Origin: Myxococcales bacterium
GTDB taxonomy: Bacteria > Myxococcota_A > Bradymonadia > UBA7976 > UBA1532
Length of the DNA: 64,000 nucleotides
Assembly: GCA_020633555.1 (NCBI GenBank)
Contig: JACKDL010000004.1
Location: 124,001 to 188,000, forward strand
Direction: 5' to 3'
Part shown: one piece after another, positions 54,801 to 62,609 of the stretch
Layout of the letters: the number at the start of each line of letters is the position of its first letter
Position numbering within the stretch: the stretch's first letter is position 1
Made by a program: the position numbers and the translations under genes
The notes under the pieces: generated by a model
The model's database searches: none
The model's input: the letters and a program-made list of their open reading frames with translations, nothing else
What the model was told of the DNA's origin: nothing

Positions 54801-55370
54801 GGCGGCCAGAGCCGCCTCGTTCAGCTCGACGTGGATCTCGCGCTCGCGGCCGCCGAGGACTTGTACGGCGGCCACGCCCTCCACCTTGGCGAGCTCGGCC
54901 GCCAGCACGTCATCGGCGTAGCGGCGCAGCGCCTCGGGCGGGCCCTCGCTGCTCAGCGCGAGCCGCAGCACCGGCACCAGGCTGGGGTCGTAGCGCAGCA
55001 GCCGGGGCGGCTCGGCCTGCGGCGGCAGCTCGAGCCGCGCGAGCCGCTCGCGCACCCGCTGGGCGGCCCGATCCATGTCGGTCTCCCAGTCGAACTCCAG
55101 CACGATCTCGCTGCGATCGGCGCGGCTGGCGCTGTGCAGGCCCACCAACGCCTCGACGGTGCCCACCCGCTGCTCGATGGGGCGGGTGATCTCGGCCTCG
55201 ATCTCCTCGGGGGCGGCCCCCGGGCGGTCCGTGCGGACCGTGAGCGTGGGGTAGGCCAGATCGGGCATGAGCTCGAGCCCGAGCTGCCGGTAGGCGAGCC
55301 CGCCGAAGAGGGCCACCGCCGCGGTAATCATGAAGACCGCGACCGGTCGGTCGGTGGCGAGGCGGACCAT
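51846..55370 (-). CDS. RND-superfamily efflux pump permease
   Basis: This 1174-residue protein has the inner-membrane pump layout of twelve helices and two large periplasmic loops. Recognisable parts are LMPDLAYPTLTVRTDRPGA, the fourth helix GLALGIGMLVDNSVVVLES (the proton-relay pair reads Asp-Asn rather than Asp-Asp), and GIVVNNAIVLVDYA in the second half. Residues about 313-375 carry a Gly/Lys/Arg-rich insert in the first porter domain, just before the second helix. A further loop of about 60 residues holding extra helices lies mid-protein. No membrane-fusion or TolC-type gene is beside it, so it must borrow partners. Substrate unknown. It is convergent with the aldo/keto reductase. Confidence 0.92.
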   Translation of the reverse strand: MVRLATDRPVAVFMITAAVALFGGLAYRQLGLELMPDLAYPTLTVRTDRPGAAPEEIEAEITRPIEQRVGTVEALVGLHSASRADRSEIVLEFDWETDMDRAAQRVRERLARLELPPQAEPPRLLRYDPSLVPVLRLALSSEGPPEALRRYADDVLAAELAKVEGVAAVQVLGGREREIHVELNEAALAARGLSVQAVSQRLAAANVNLAGGRLREGAVEFLVRTLAELQTADDLGGILIRRDPATGAELRLKDVATIRAATRDPTAVVRVDGRAAVRVDIYRRADANIVEVCDRVRDAVFGTPAQQAWVADHGRVPQGPDGPPGGRAAGDDGGAKGKGGAKGKGGPRDAAKGGPGKAGGKGARSAKAKAARERRQNTDFIAFRRPQGTHIELLADQSVFIRAALDEVRQAALLGGLLAVLVLYLFLRSGYATLVIAVAIPLSVLVTFAPMLLFGVGLNLMSLGGLALGIGMLVDNSVVVLESIHRCREEGDGVRASAIRGTQEVASAVVASTLTTVAVFFPIVFVKGVAGQVFGDLALAVVFSLLASLAVALFVVPMLAARTWGAGTPDAPEAPTRWAVAWRALPGWWAKRTQRFGPVRLALGLPLALLGATLEALANLGILAFTLLAVPAVGLARATAAGVRLVMWPFAAGAGRLIELARSAYGRALRGALAAPVLVLAVAAALGYVAWRQAGALGAELVPEVRQGVLVAELTFPVGTPLDETAARVARLERALAADPQVARVETFVGEPEAADQAAGDRGPHTAALTAHLKDPGAGDLVRREAALTDRLRAAAAGIPGAEVRIERPALFSLRPPIRVVIRGHHLGLLAQTGARVEAVVAAQPGVEDVQSSVRPGYPELQIRFDRPRLASLGLDPRAVAERLRAQVDGEIATTLRRRGELTDVRVRLDRARTTDREALAALIVNPGEAVPIPLAAVATLEPGVGPAEIRHVDGQRAAWITARTAGFDLGTAADRVAAALTEVARPAGFDVHLRGQDEEMRESLASLRFALLLAVFLVYVVMASQFESLRAPLVIMGSVPLAAVGVVALLAAYGAPLSVVVFVGAITLAGIVVNNAIVLVDYAQQLQARGQPQLDALVEAGRARLRPILMTTLTTVLGLLPMAFEGGPGTELRQPIALTLIGGLVVSTLLTLVVIPVLYRGLVGKPRAAEPAT

Positions 55371-55426
55371 CGGGCGGCAGCGTGCCGCTGGGGGCGGGTC
55401 GTGTCAACGCGGGCGCACTTTCAAGC

Positions 55427-55454
55427 TTGACGCCCGCAGGGCAATGGGGATTAT
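55427..55454 (+). promoter_or_regulatory. Candidate promoter of the zinc-ribbon gene
   Basis: TTGACG (55427-55432, 5/6), 16 bases, then GATTAT (55449-55454, 4/6), the same spacing as the tRNA promoter. It lies in the 182-base divergent gap between the RND and zinc-ribbon genes. A TTGACA on the minus strand (55402-55407) could serve the RND gene, though its -10 is poor. Confidence 0.45.
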
Positions 55455-55552
55455 GCCCGCGGAGAGCGGCCGGAGAGGTCGCGCGGACGTTTGGGTCCGA
55501 CCGGCGCCGCCCCGTCCTGGGGGGCACCGGCGGGGGGAAACAGGAGGCACCG

Positions 55553-56035
55553 ATGAGCCGGCCGGACATGGGTCGCAGGATCGTCTGCGATGAGTGTGGC
55601 GCGAAGTACTACACCCTCAACCGGCCCTCGCCGACCTGCCCCAAGTGCGGGTCGCCGGCGCCGGATGACGAGGACGCGCTCACCCGCTCGAAGCGGAAGC
55701 GGCGCTCTGCGCCGAAGACCACCAAGTCCCGCGCGGACGAGGAGCTCCTCGACGACGACGACGACGAGGAGCCCGAGGAGCGCGACGAGGACGACGAGGA
55801 AGAGGACGACGAGGACGACGTCGAAGAGGTGGTCATCGACGAGGACAACCTCCCGGGCAGCGGCCACGAGGAGGATGAGGGCGACGACGACGACGACGAC
55901 AGCGACCTCGACGACCTCGACGACGACGACGATCTCCCCGACGACGAGCTGGATCTCGACGGCGTGGACGACGACGACGACGACGACGGCGACCTCGACG
56001 AGATCGAAGAGGACGACGACGACGAGCTGATGTGA
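55553..56035 (+). CDS. Zinc-ribbon protein with extreme acidic tail (TIGR02300-like)
   Basis: ATG 55553 follows CAGGAGG and gives 160 residues. The first 35 residues form a zinc ribbon: IVCDECGAKYYTLNRP, then CPKCGSPAPDDE, with four Cys. A short basic patch (RSKRKRRSAPKTTKSR) is followed by about 105 residues made almost only of Asp and Glu with a few Leu, Val and Ile. The KYYTLNRP element resembles the FYDLN family, widespread in alpha- and deltaproteobacteria and of unknown function. The acidic tail could mimic nucleic acid or bind basic proteins or metal. Confidence 0.83.
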   Translation: MSRPDMGRRIVCDECGAKYYTLNRPSPTCPKCGSPAPDDEDALTRSKRKRRSAPKTTKSRADEELLDDDDDEEPEERDEDDEEEDDEDDVEEVVIDEDNLPGSGHEEDEGDDDDDDSDLDDLDDDDDLPDDELDLDGVDDDDDDDGDLDEIEEDDDDELM

Positions 56036-56054
56036 GCCTGACGGGTCAGGGGGC

Positions 56055-56082
56055 GCTGGCAGCCGGCTCGCGGCCTGCCAGC
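56055..56082. terminator. Hairpin in a convergent gap
   Basis: GCTGGCAG (56055-56062) and CTGCCAGC (56075-56082) make an 8-bp stem with a 12-base GC-rich loop, 20 bases after the zinc-ribbon gene and ahead of the rlpA stop on the other strand. No U-tract on either side, so it may act in both directions with a factor or may only be structural. Confidence 0.4.
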
Positions 56083-56138
56083 CCCTGGCTCGGCTTCGCG
56101 TCTCCCGCCCCATGCTGCGGCGGGGAACCCCTCCCTGA

Positions 56139-57023
56139 CTACTGCACCACCGCCAGGCGCACCTGACCCCGGCCCCGCTGGATCAGGCCGATTTGCTCGG
56201 CTGCCGCGCGGCTGAGGTCGATGACCCCCTCGTTGAAGGGGCCGCGGTCATTGATCCGCACGATCACCGTCTTGTTGGTGTCGAGGCTGGTGACCTGCAC
56301 CCGGGTGCCGAAGGGCAGGGTGCGGTGGGCGGCCGTGAGCGCCTTGGGATCGAAGGGCTCGCCGCTGGCGGTGGGCTTGCCAGCCAGCTCGTTGCCGTAC
56401 CAGGCCGCCATGCCCTCGAGGGCGTGCTGGACGCCGCCCGCTGGGGCGTTGAGCTTGTCGTTGCGACCGCCTCCCGCCGACGGGGCCGAGGGGCGGGCGG
56501 TGGTGCGAGGCGCCGGCGCGGCCGCGGGCGCGGCGGTGCTGCCGGCCCGGTGCCAGATCACGGCGTAGGCAGAGGAGCGGGGCGACAGCTCGCCCAGCGA
56601 GCCGCCGTACTCCACCAGCCGATCGCCGTCGCAGTTGTAGACGTAGGCGCCGCTGGTCTCGGGCGGGGCCTTGCCCGCCAGGGTCTGCAGGTTGCTCCAG
56701 GCGATGACGCGCACGGTGTCGTCCAGGCCCCGCAGCAGCTCCAGATCGGCGGTGTGGCGGCTGCGCACCCGCCGGTTGCGGTCGTAGTAGGTGACCGTCT
56801 CGCGCCTGCCGCTGATCTCCTTGACCGCCCGCACGTTCTTGGCCTCCCAGGTGCCCTGAATCTGGTCCAGGTCGAACTGCACCAGGCTGGGGAGGGCGGG
56901 GGGGGCCACGTCGGTGGGCGGCGGGGCCGGCGACTCCACCTGGTCGACGGTCTTCGGCGGGGGCGCGCCGCTGCACCCAAGGGCCAGCGCGCCGGTGGCC
57001 GCCACGATAAGCAAGGTCTTCAT
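56139..57023 (-). CDS. rlpA: RlpA-like lipoprotein with DPBB domain
   Basis: ATG 57023 starts a 294-residue lipoprotein with lipobox ATGALALGC. Residues about 40-165 are a beta-rich N-terminal region I do not recognise (LDQIQGTWEAKNVRAVKEI, TYYDRNRRVRSRHTADLELL). The C-terminal 95 residues are a double-psi beta-barrel of the RlpA type: GMAAWYGNELAGKPTASGE, LTAAHRTLPFGTRVQVTS, VIVRINDRGPF and GVIDLSRAAAEQIGL. The catalytic-type Asp in NDRGPF is kept. RlpA of Pseudomonas cuts stem-less glycan strands at the septum. There is no SPOR domain here, so the unknown N-terminal part may do the targeting. Confidence 0.88.
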   Translation of the reverse strand: MKTLLIVAATGALALGCSGAPPPKTVDQVESPAPPPTDVAPPALPSLVQFDLDQIQGTWEAKNVRAVKEISGRRETVTYYDRNRRVRSRHTADLELLRGLDDTVRVIAWSNLQTLAGKAPPETSGAYVYNCDGDRLVEYGGSLGELSPRSSAYAVIWHRAGSTAAPAAAPAPRTTARPSAPSAGGGRNDKLNAPAGGVQHALEGMAAWYGNELAGKPTASGEPFDPKALTAAHRTLPFGTRVQVTSLDTNKTVIVRINDRGPFNEGVIDLSRAAAEQIGLIQRGRGQVRLAVVQ

Positions 57024-57168
57024 GGCCGCAGGATGCCCCCCACGGGCCGGGGGGTCAAAGTCAGAGCGGCTTGCCAGGGTGGGGCCGGGTGCGGCACAAG
57101 GGGCCCCGCGACGCTCGCCCGCGCGAGCGCATCCCATGCCCACCGCGACGAGCCCCCCGGAGCAGACC

Positions 57169-58062
57169 ATGTCGGGCCCCATCACCCTTGGCCACCTCAG
57201 CCCGCCGCGCTCGGTGCCGCCGCACATCCCGCGTCCGGAGTACGCCGAGACGGGCGAGCCCGCGCCCCGGGGTCGGGTGAGCTGCGTGAAGTCCACGCCC
57301 GAGGCCATCGAGCGCATGCGCGCCGCGGGCCGGGTGGCCCGCGAGGTGCTCGAGATCACGCTGGACGCCGTGAAGCCGGGGATCACCACCGACGCGCTGG
57401 ACGCCATCGCCCACGAGGCGGCCGTGGCCCGGGGCGCGTACCCCAGCCCGCTGAACTACCGGGGGTTCCCCAAGTCCATCTGCACGTCGGTCAACGAGGT
57501 CATCTGCCACGGCATCCCCGACGACCGGAAGCTGATGCGGGGCGACCTCGTCAACTGCGACATCACCGTCTACTACCAGGGTATGCACGGCGACTGCTCC
57601 GAGACGGTGTTCGTGGGGGAGCCCGACGCCGAGAGCCTGCACCTGGTGCGCACCACCTACGACGCCATGATGGCCGGCATCGCGGTGGTGAAGCCGGGCG
57701 AGCGGTTCAACAGCATCGGCAAGACCATCGCGCGCATCGCGAAGGACGCGGGGCTGGGGGTGGTGCGGGCGTTCGCGGGGCACGGCATCGGCGAGCTGTT
57801 CCACATGCCGCCCAGCGTGGCGCACCACTACGAGCGGACCCTCCGGCTGCGCATGGAGCCGGGCATGACCTTCACCATCGAGCCCATGCTCAACCTGGGT
57901 GGACCCGACTGCCACATCCTGGCGGACGACTGGACGGCCATCACCGCCGATCGACGGCGCAGCGCCCAGTTCGAGCACACGGTGCTGGTGACGCCGACGG
58001 GGGTGGAGATTCTGACGGGGAGCGCCCGCGGGCCGCTGTTCCAGACCAGCCAGGGCTACTGA
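57169..58062 (+). CDS. map: Methionine aminopeptidase, type I
   Basis: ATG 57169 is chosen for its GGAG site six bases upstream; the product has 297 residues. It removes the initiator Met. All five metal ligands are visible: Asp131 and Asp142 (NCDITVYYQGMHGDCSE), His205 (FAGHGIGELF), Glu238 (FTIEPM) and Glu269 (QFEHTV), plus the substrate His114 (EVICHGIP). An N-terminal extension of about 40 residues with PPHIPRPEYAETGEP resembles the linker of type 1c enzymes, which contact the ribosome. It is divergent from rlpA. Confidence 0.95.
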   Translation: MSGPITLGHLSPPRSVPPHIPRPEYAETGEPAPRGRVSCVKSTPEAIERMRAAGRVAREVLEITLDAVKPGITTDALDAIAHEAAVARGAYPSPLNYRGFPKSICTSVNEVICHGIPDDRKLMRGDLVNCDITVYYQGMHGDCSETVFVGEPDAESLHLVRTTYDAMMAGIAVVKPGERFNSIGKTIARIAKDAGLGVVRAFAGHGIGELFHMPPSVAHHYERTLRLRMEPGMTFTIEPMLNLGGPDCHILADDWTAITADRRRSAQFEHTVLVTPTGVEILTGSARGPLFQTSQGY

Positions 58063-58080
58063 CGTCGCAGGCGCTGGCGG

Positions 58081-59061
58081 TCAGTCCAGCAGGGCCGTCC
58101 GCAGCTCGACGACCCCTTCCTCGGTGCGGCCCAGCCGGTTGAGCACCAGCCCCCGCAGCAAGTGGATGCGCGCCTCGCCGTGGTGGCGGGCCAGGGCCTC
58201 GAGCAGGGCCACGGCGTCCTCGTCCTGGCCCGCCCGGGCGAAGGCCAGGGCCTGCGCGAAGCGCAGCCGGTGATCGCCGGGGGCCGCGGGCTGCAGCGTC
58301 TCGGCCGCCAGCGCCCACTCGCCCGCCGCCAGGTGGGCCAACCCCTTCATGGCGGCCGCCAGCGCAGACTCCGCGGGGGTGGGGGCCCGCCGGGGGGCCT
58401 GCGCGGCCCAGCCCGCCTGCAGGCGCAGGAGCGTGGCGGCGTCCACCTGGGCCTCGGGCTGATACCACCGGGCCACGGCGTCGCGGCTCTGGCTGGCCAG
58501 GGCGTCGGCGATCTGGGTGCGCACTTCGCCCAGTCGCGGGCCGAAGTAGCCCGCCTCGAGCGCCGCGTCGAGCTGCCCGTAGGCGCTGTTCGGGCCGCTG
58601 AAGGTGCCGGCGCCCGCGTAGGCCACCGCAGCGTCCAGGGCGTCGCCCCCGGGGGGGGCCGCGGGGATCTTGGCGGCCTTGCGGCGCGCCAGCTCGAGCT
58701 CGGCCTCGACCTTCGCCTTGTCGGCGGGCTCGCCGGCCAGCTTCAGGTAGGCCTGGTAGGCCAGCACGGCGCCCTCGGGTTCGCCCGCCCAGGTGCGGGA
58801 GCGGGCCAGGGCCCGGTACAGCGCGGGCAGATGGGGGTGGCGCTGCGCGAGCTGCAGGAAGACGCGGGCCGCCTCGTTGTAGCGCCCCTCGTTGTAGGCC
58901 GCCTTGCCCTGGGCCACAGCCGGATCGTCGGGCAGCCGGTCTTCGGGCCGCAGCTCGCCCGCGCCGGGGGCGTCCTCGGAGCGGGGGGCCGGGGCGTCGT
59001 CATCGGTGGCGGCGGCCAAGCTCGGCGCCAGCGCCAGCGCCAGCATCACCAAGGTGCGCAT
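58081..59061 (-). CDS. Exported TPR protein
   Basis: ATG 59061 shares a base with the previous stop (TGATG), has GGAG upstream and starts directly at a signal peptide (MRTLVMLALALAPSLAAA). The product has 326 residues. TPR units are AQGKAAYNEGRYNEAARVFL, YRALARSRTWAGEPEGAVLAYQAYLKL read in two parts, and a C-terminal set ending GLVLNRLGRTEEGVVELRTAL. It is mostly helical and periplasmic. It probably scaffolds or partners the PEGA/barrel protein encoded just upstream, with which it is translationally linked. No enzyme motif is seen. Confidence 0.82.
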   Translation of the reverse strand: MRTLVMLALALAPSLAAATDDDAPAPRSEDAPGAGELRPEDRLPDDPAVAQGKAAYNEGRYNEAARVFLQLAQRHPHLPALYRALARSRTWAGEPEGAVLAYQAYLKLAGEPADKAKVEAELELARRKAAKIPAAPPGGDALDAAVAYAGAGTFSGPNSAYGQLDAALEAGYFGPRLGEVRTQIADALASQSRDAVARWYQPEAQVDAATLLRLQAGWAAQAPRRAPTPAESALAAAMKGLAHLAAGEWALAAETLQPAAPGDHRLRFAQALAFARAGQDEDAVALLEALARHHGEARIHLLRGLVLNRLGRTEEGVVELRTALLD

Positions 59062-60506
59062 CACAGCCACTCCGGCAGGGCGTAGTCGAAGGCGAAGCCG
59101 CCCCCGAGCAGGAAGCCGGCGGTGGGCCGCTCCCCGAACCAGAAGGTGCTGTCGAAAGCCACGTGGGCGAACCAGTCGGAGTTGAAGAAGTAGCGGGTGC
59201 CGAGCTGCAGGCCCAGCGCGAAGCCCCAGGCGTCAAAGCTCTCGGTGTCGCCCGCGGGGGCTTCGGCGTCGAAGCTGTCGAAGGCGAACAGGGGGCCGCC
59301 CACGGCGTAGGGCTCGAGCCGCCACATGGGGTAGCGCACGCCGAACCAGGCGGGGCGGACGGTCATGCGGAACTCGTCGCGGATCTTGCCCTCGCCGTCG
59401 TCGAAGTCGGCGGCCGCGGGCCCGGCGCCGCCCTGGAAGGTGAGCGCGAGGGCGTCGACGATGAGCAGCCGGCTGCGCCAGGTGAGGGTGAAGCCCACGC
59501 CGGCCAGGGCCAGGCTGTCCGTCTGCTCGTTCAGGGCCACGGGGCCCCGGGTGCGGTTGAGCTTGGCGCTGCCCAGCCAGTCGAAGCGCAGATCGCCGCG
59601 CACCAACCAGACGTGCTTGAGGGTGTCGGGGTGAGGGGACTGCAGCAGCGCCCACCAGTCGGTGTGCTCGGGGGTGAGCTTCAGGTTCAGGTCGAGCTGG
59701 ATGGCGGGCTTGATGGTGATGGTGTGCTTCGCCGGCTGGTAGCCGGGCGCGCTGATCTCGAGGGTGTAGGTGCCCGGCCGCAGCTCGCGCAGCTCACCCG
59801 AGGTGTAGCTGCCCCCGTCCAGCAGGATGGTGGCCGTGGGCGGATCGGTGACGAACACCAGCTTCCCGTAGGCCACGGGGAGCTGCACGCTGGTGGCGGT
59901 GGTCTGGCCGCGGGCCACGGTGATGGGGATCTCGACGGGCCGGCGCCCATCGAACTCGGCCCGCAGCATGTGCTTGCCGGGCCGCGCCGGGTAGGTGCCG
60001 CTGCCGGTGCCCCAGGGCTGGCCGTCGAGCAGCAGGCGGGCGCCTTCGGGCACCACGGCCACCCGCACGCTGCCCTGCCCCTGCAGCCCGGCCAGGGCCT
60101 GCTCGACGGCGGCGGCGACGGTGTCGCCCTCGCCGGTGAACGGCGCGACGGGGCCGTCGCCCAGGCTGGTCTGGTTGAGGGTGATCTTCCAGCCCGCGTC
60201 TGTGCGCTCGGCGGTGGCGTCGATGCGGCTGGTGAGCCCCACCGCGCTCAGGGCCGCCCGCAGCGGATCGGCGCACACGGTGCGATCGTCGCTACAGCCC
60301 AGATCGGCCCCGGCGGGCTTGGCGCGGGCCAGGAAGGCCGAGATCTCGTCGTCGGTGACGAGGTGCCCGGGGAGCCCTGTGCCGCGGGCCTGCACCACCG
60401 CGTCGCGGATCTGCGTGGCGTACGGGTCGGGGAAACGCCACAGCGCCGTCCCCGCGAGGGGGGCGTCCGGGGCGAGGAGGCCAGCGACGAGGAGGAGGGC
60501 GATCAC
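59061..60506 (-). CDS. PEGA-domain protein with predicted C-terminal beta-barrel
   Basis: GTG 60506 starts a 481-residue exported protein. Residues about 20-145 resemble the alpha/beta start of periplasmic proteins that sum small signals (AVVQARGTGLPGHLVTDDE). Two PEGA-like units follow: VRVAVVPEGARLLLDGQPWG with TYPARPGKHMLRAEFDGRRP, and LVFVTDPPTATILLDGG with ELRPGTYTLEISAPGYQPAK. From about 315 the chain alternates as a beta-barrel (RSRLLIVDALALTFQGG, GTRYFFNSDWFAHVAFDSTF). PEGA domains usually bind the envelope. The fusion suggests an outer-membrane protein with a periplasmic binding part. A six-Cys or fewer content and no lipobox are seen. Confidence 0.8.
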   Translation of the reverse strand: MIALLLVAGLLAPDAPLAGTALWRFPDPYATQIRDAVVQARGTGLPGHLVTDDEISAFLARAKPAGADLGCSDDRTVCADPLRAALSAVGLTSRIDATAERTDAGWKITLNQTSLGDGPVAPFTGEGDTVAAAVEQALAGLQGQGSVRVAVVPEGARLLLDGQPWGTGSGTYPARPGKHMLRAEFDGRRPVEIPITVARGQTTATSVQLPVAYGKLVFVTDPPTATILLDGGSYTSGELRELRPGTYTLEISAPGYQPAKHTITIKPAIQLDLNLKLTPEHTDWWALLQSPHPDTLKHVWLVRGDLRFDWLGSAKLNRTRGPVALNEQTDSLALAGVGFTLTWRSRLLIVDALALTFQGGAGPAAADFDDGEGKIRDEFRMTVRPAWFGVRYPMWRLEPYAVGGPLFAFDSFDAEAPAGDTESFDAWGFALGLQLGTRYFFNSDWFAHVAFDSTFWFGERPTAGFLLGGGFAFDYALPEWL

Positions 60507-60605
60507 GGCGCGACCTTACTCTGACCGTGGGCCCTCGTGCACCCCCGGTTTGCCCGCCCTGGCGCTGCTGGCCTATCCTCGCCGCGCCAACGCTTGGAGC
60601 CAGTC

Positions 60606-61037
60606 ATGAAGCGTGCCTTCGCCGTGCTCGCCGTCGCCGCCGCCCTGGGGGGTTGCGGGGAGGAAGAGGCCAGCAACAGCCAGCCCGAGGTCTTCCGCGG
60701 GGACGTGGTCTGCCGCAGCCTCGACGTGTCCACCTACACCCTCGACAAGGTCGAGGTGTACGTCTACGACGCCGACGGAGCGGCGGATCTGGACACGGTG
60801 GTGGCGGTGGTCGAGGCCACCCCGCTGGAGATGACCTACGAGGCCCTGGGCGCCGACGCGGCCGACGGCCGCAAGTGCAAGGGCGAGTGCGTGGGGCGCT
60901 ACACCTGGGAGCGCACGCCGAGCTCCGAGCAGGTGTTCTGCGGCGCCGACGGCACGCTGCTTCAGGTGGACTTCCAGGTGTTCGACAAGGGCGGCCTGTT
61001 CTCGCGGGTGTTCGTGTCGAGCCGCCCGCCGAGCTGA
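60606..61037 (+). CDS. Small Cys-containing lipoprotein
   Basis: ATG 60606 begins a 143-residue lipoprotein with lipobox ALGGC at the end of its signal peptide. The mature part is beta-rich (VSTYTLDKVEVYVYDADGAAD, LLQVDFQVFDKGGLFSRVFV) with further Cys in DVVCRSLD, CKGECVGRY and EQVFCGADG, likely paired. No family is recognised. A possible promoter TTGCCC-18-TATCCT (60550-60579) lies just upstream. It is divergent from the PEGA gene and convergent with the zinc-ribbon membrane gene 27 bases away. Confidence 0.75.
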   Translation: MKRAFAVLAVAAALGGCGEEEASNSQPEVFRGDVVCRSLDVSTYTLDKVEVYVYDADGAADLDTVVAVVEATPLEMTYEALGADAADGRKCKGECVGRYTWERTPSSEQVFCGADGTLLQVDFQVFDKGGLFSRVFVSSRPPS

Positions 61038-61064
61038 GCCGCCCGTCCCCCGCTCAGCGCGGCT

Positions 61065-62555
61065 TCAGCGCCGCTTCCGGCCGGTGACGATGGCGTAGAT
61101 GATCGCGCCGGCCGTGTAGTAGGCCAGCCCCAACAGCGCCATGAGGATCGCCAGCGGGATCAGGTTGCCCAGGCCGGCGAAGATGCCGCCCAGGGTGTGG
61201 CCGAAGTTCTGCTCGGCGAAGCCGCCGCTCCGGCTGAGCACCAACACGCTGGTGGGCGACACGAAGGCCGCGGGCATGCTGCCCAGGGTGGCCAGGTAGT
61301 TCCCGCCCATGGCCTGCCCGCTGACCTGCCCCATCAGACGCATGCCCGCCACCAGGGCCGGCAGCACGGTCACCGTGAACGCGAAGCCGATCATCACGAT
61401 GCTGCCCAGCACGTAGGCCAGGAGCTGCGAGCCGTAGGTGCGGAACAGGCTGAGCAGCCGCTTCAGGGTCTCGACGGGGCCCGTCTGCTCGTTGAGCACC
61501 ACCGGCACGTACAGCGGCAGGCAGTACAGGAGCGCCACGGCCACCAGCCCGGCGAACAGGGCCAGCGCGAAGAGGGCCGGGGACACCACGCCCCACACGA
61601 TGGGGCCGGCCCACGGCACCCGGCCGAGCAGCCCCACCAGCGCGTAGACGACGCCCACGGCCAGGATGACCCCGGCGAAGGCCAGCGGGGTACCGAGCAC
61701 GCTCTTCACCCGGGCCTTGGTCCACTCGATGCCCTCCTTCGCCGAGGCGGGCTGCTGGTCCACCACGGTGCGGTGCACCACGTAGCCCATGACCGCGGCC
61801 ACGAAGCCCGCGGCGAGCACGAAGACCACCCACGCGGCGATGTCGAGCACGCTGCCCAGCGGGCCCCAGACCTTGCCGCCGAGGAAGGCCCCCAGCCACT
61901 GCACCGCCCCGAAGGCCACCAGAGCGGCCCAGAAGCCGGCGGTGGCCATGCCCACCCGGCGCAGATCCATGACGCCCATGAAGGCGCGCGGCAGGTCCTT
62001 CCAGGTCCAGTCGCCCTGGGCCGCGGCGCTGGGGAAGGCCAGCCCGGCGGGCACCTCGACCTCGCCCGACATGCGCTCGCTGGCCATCTCGTCGAAGGCC
62101 TTGGCGCCGGCGTCCGCGGCGGAGCGGGCGGCCCCGGCGATGCCCGACATGGCCGCGCCGAACAGTCCGCTGGCGCGGTCCTCGGCGCCCCCGGTGGACG
62201 GCCCGGCGGCCGCGCTGGGGGCCTGGGGCTGCACCCGGGGCTTGGGCTGGATGCGGGGCTTGGGCTGGACGCGGGGCTTGGGCTCCGGCTCGGGGGCGGG
62301 CGCCACGTCCAGATCGGCGGTCTTGGGGCCCACGTCCAGCGCGGCCTGGGCCGCCGACGTGGCGGCCAGGTGGTGGTCCGCCGTGGCCGCCGGGGGCTCA
62401 GGGGCCGGGGTCTGCGGCTGGGCGCTCTGCACGCCCCGCCGGGTGATGGTGATGTGGGCCGCACACCGGGTACACGCGACCACCAGCCCGGTCTCGGGGA
62501 TCTGGTCCTCGGGGTACTGATGGGGTGTGCTGCACTCGGGACAGTTGAAGTTCAC
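61065..62555 (-). CDS. Zinc-ribbon membrane protein
   Basis: GTG 62555 follows GGGAGG and gives 496 residues. The N-terminus is an MJ0042-type zinc ribbon (FNCPECSTPHQYPEDQI, VACTRCAAHITI; two CxxC pairs). Next is a Pro/Lys-rich linker with repeated PKPRVQ/PKPRIQ units, then about 300 residues with six or seven membrane helices (FWAALVAFGAVQWLGAFLGG, WVVFVLAAGFVAAVMGYVVH, LLYCLPLYVPVVLNEQ). The C-terminal part resembles multi-helix membrane proteins of the DUF4013/glycerophosphoryl-type group without a catalytic motif. The zinc ribbon should face the cytoplasm. Similar ribbon-plus-membrane proteins are frequent in Myxococcota; their function is unknown. Confidence 0.8.
   Translation of the reverse strand: MNFNCPECSTPHQYPEDQIPETGLVVACTRCAAHITITRRGVQSAQPQTPAPEPPAATADHHLAATSAAQAALDVGPKTADLDVAPAPEPEPKPRVQPKPRIQPKPRVQPQAPSAAAGPSTGGAEDRASGLFGAAMSGIAGAARSAADAGAKAFDEMASERMSGEVEVPAGLAFPSAAAQGDWTWKDLPRAFMGVMDLRRVGMATAGFWAALVAFGAVQWLGAFLGGKVWGPLGSVLDIAAWVVFVLAAGFVAAVMGYVVHRTVVDQQPASAKEGIEWTKARVKSVLGTPLAFAGVILAVGVVYALVGLLGRVPWAGPIVWGVVSPALFALALFAGLVAVALLYCLPLYVPVVLNEQTGPVETLKRLLSLFRTYGSQLLAYVLGSIVMIGFAFTVTVLPALVAGMRLMGQVSGQAMGGNYLATLGSMPAAFVSPTSVLVLSRSGGFAEQNFGHTLGGIFAGLGNLIPLAILMALLGLAYYTAGAIIYAIVTGRKRR
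62236..62285. repeat. 18-bp tandem repeat in the linker of the zinc-ribbon protein
   Basis: The unit CGGGGCTTGGGCTGGATG occurs 2.8 times (62236-62253, 62254-62271, then partial). On the minus strand it encodes PKPRVQ/PKPRIQ. Confidence 0.85.
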
Positions 62556-62609
62556 GCCGCCCTCCCAGCCTTGGATGCGCTGGGAATCTGGCAGCCTGCC
62601 CCGGGGGTG

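Noticed and set aside
57136..57168. Upstream ATG for methionine aminopeptidase
   Set aside because: ATG 57169 has GGAG at ideal spacing and the extra 11 residues are not conserved-looking.
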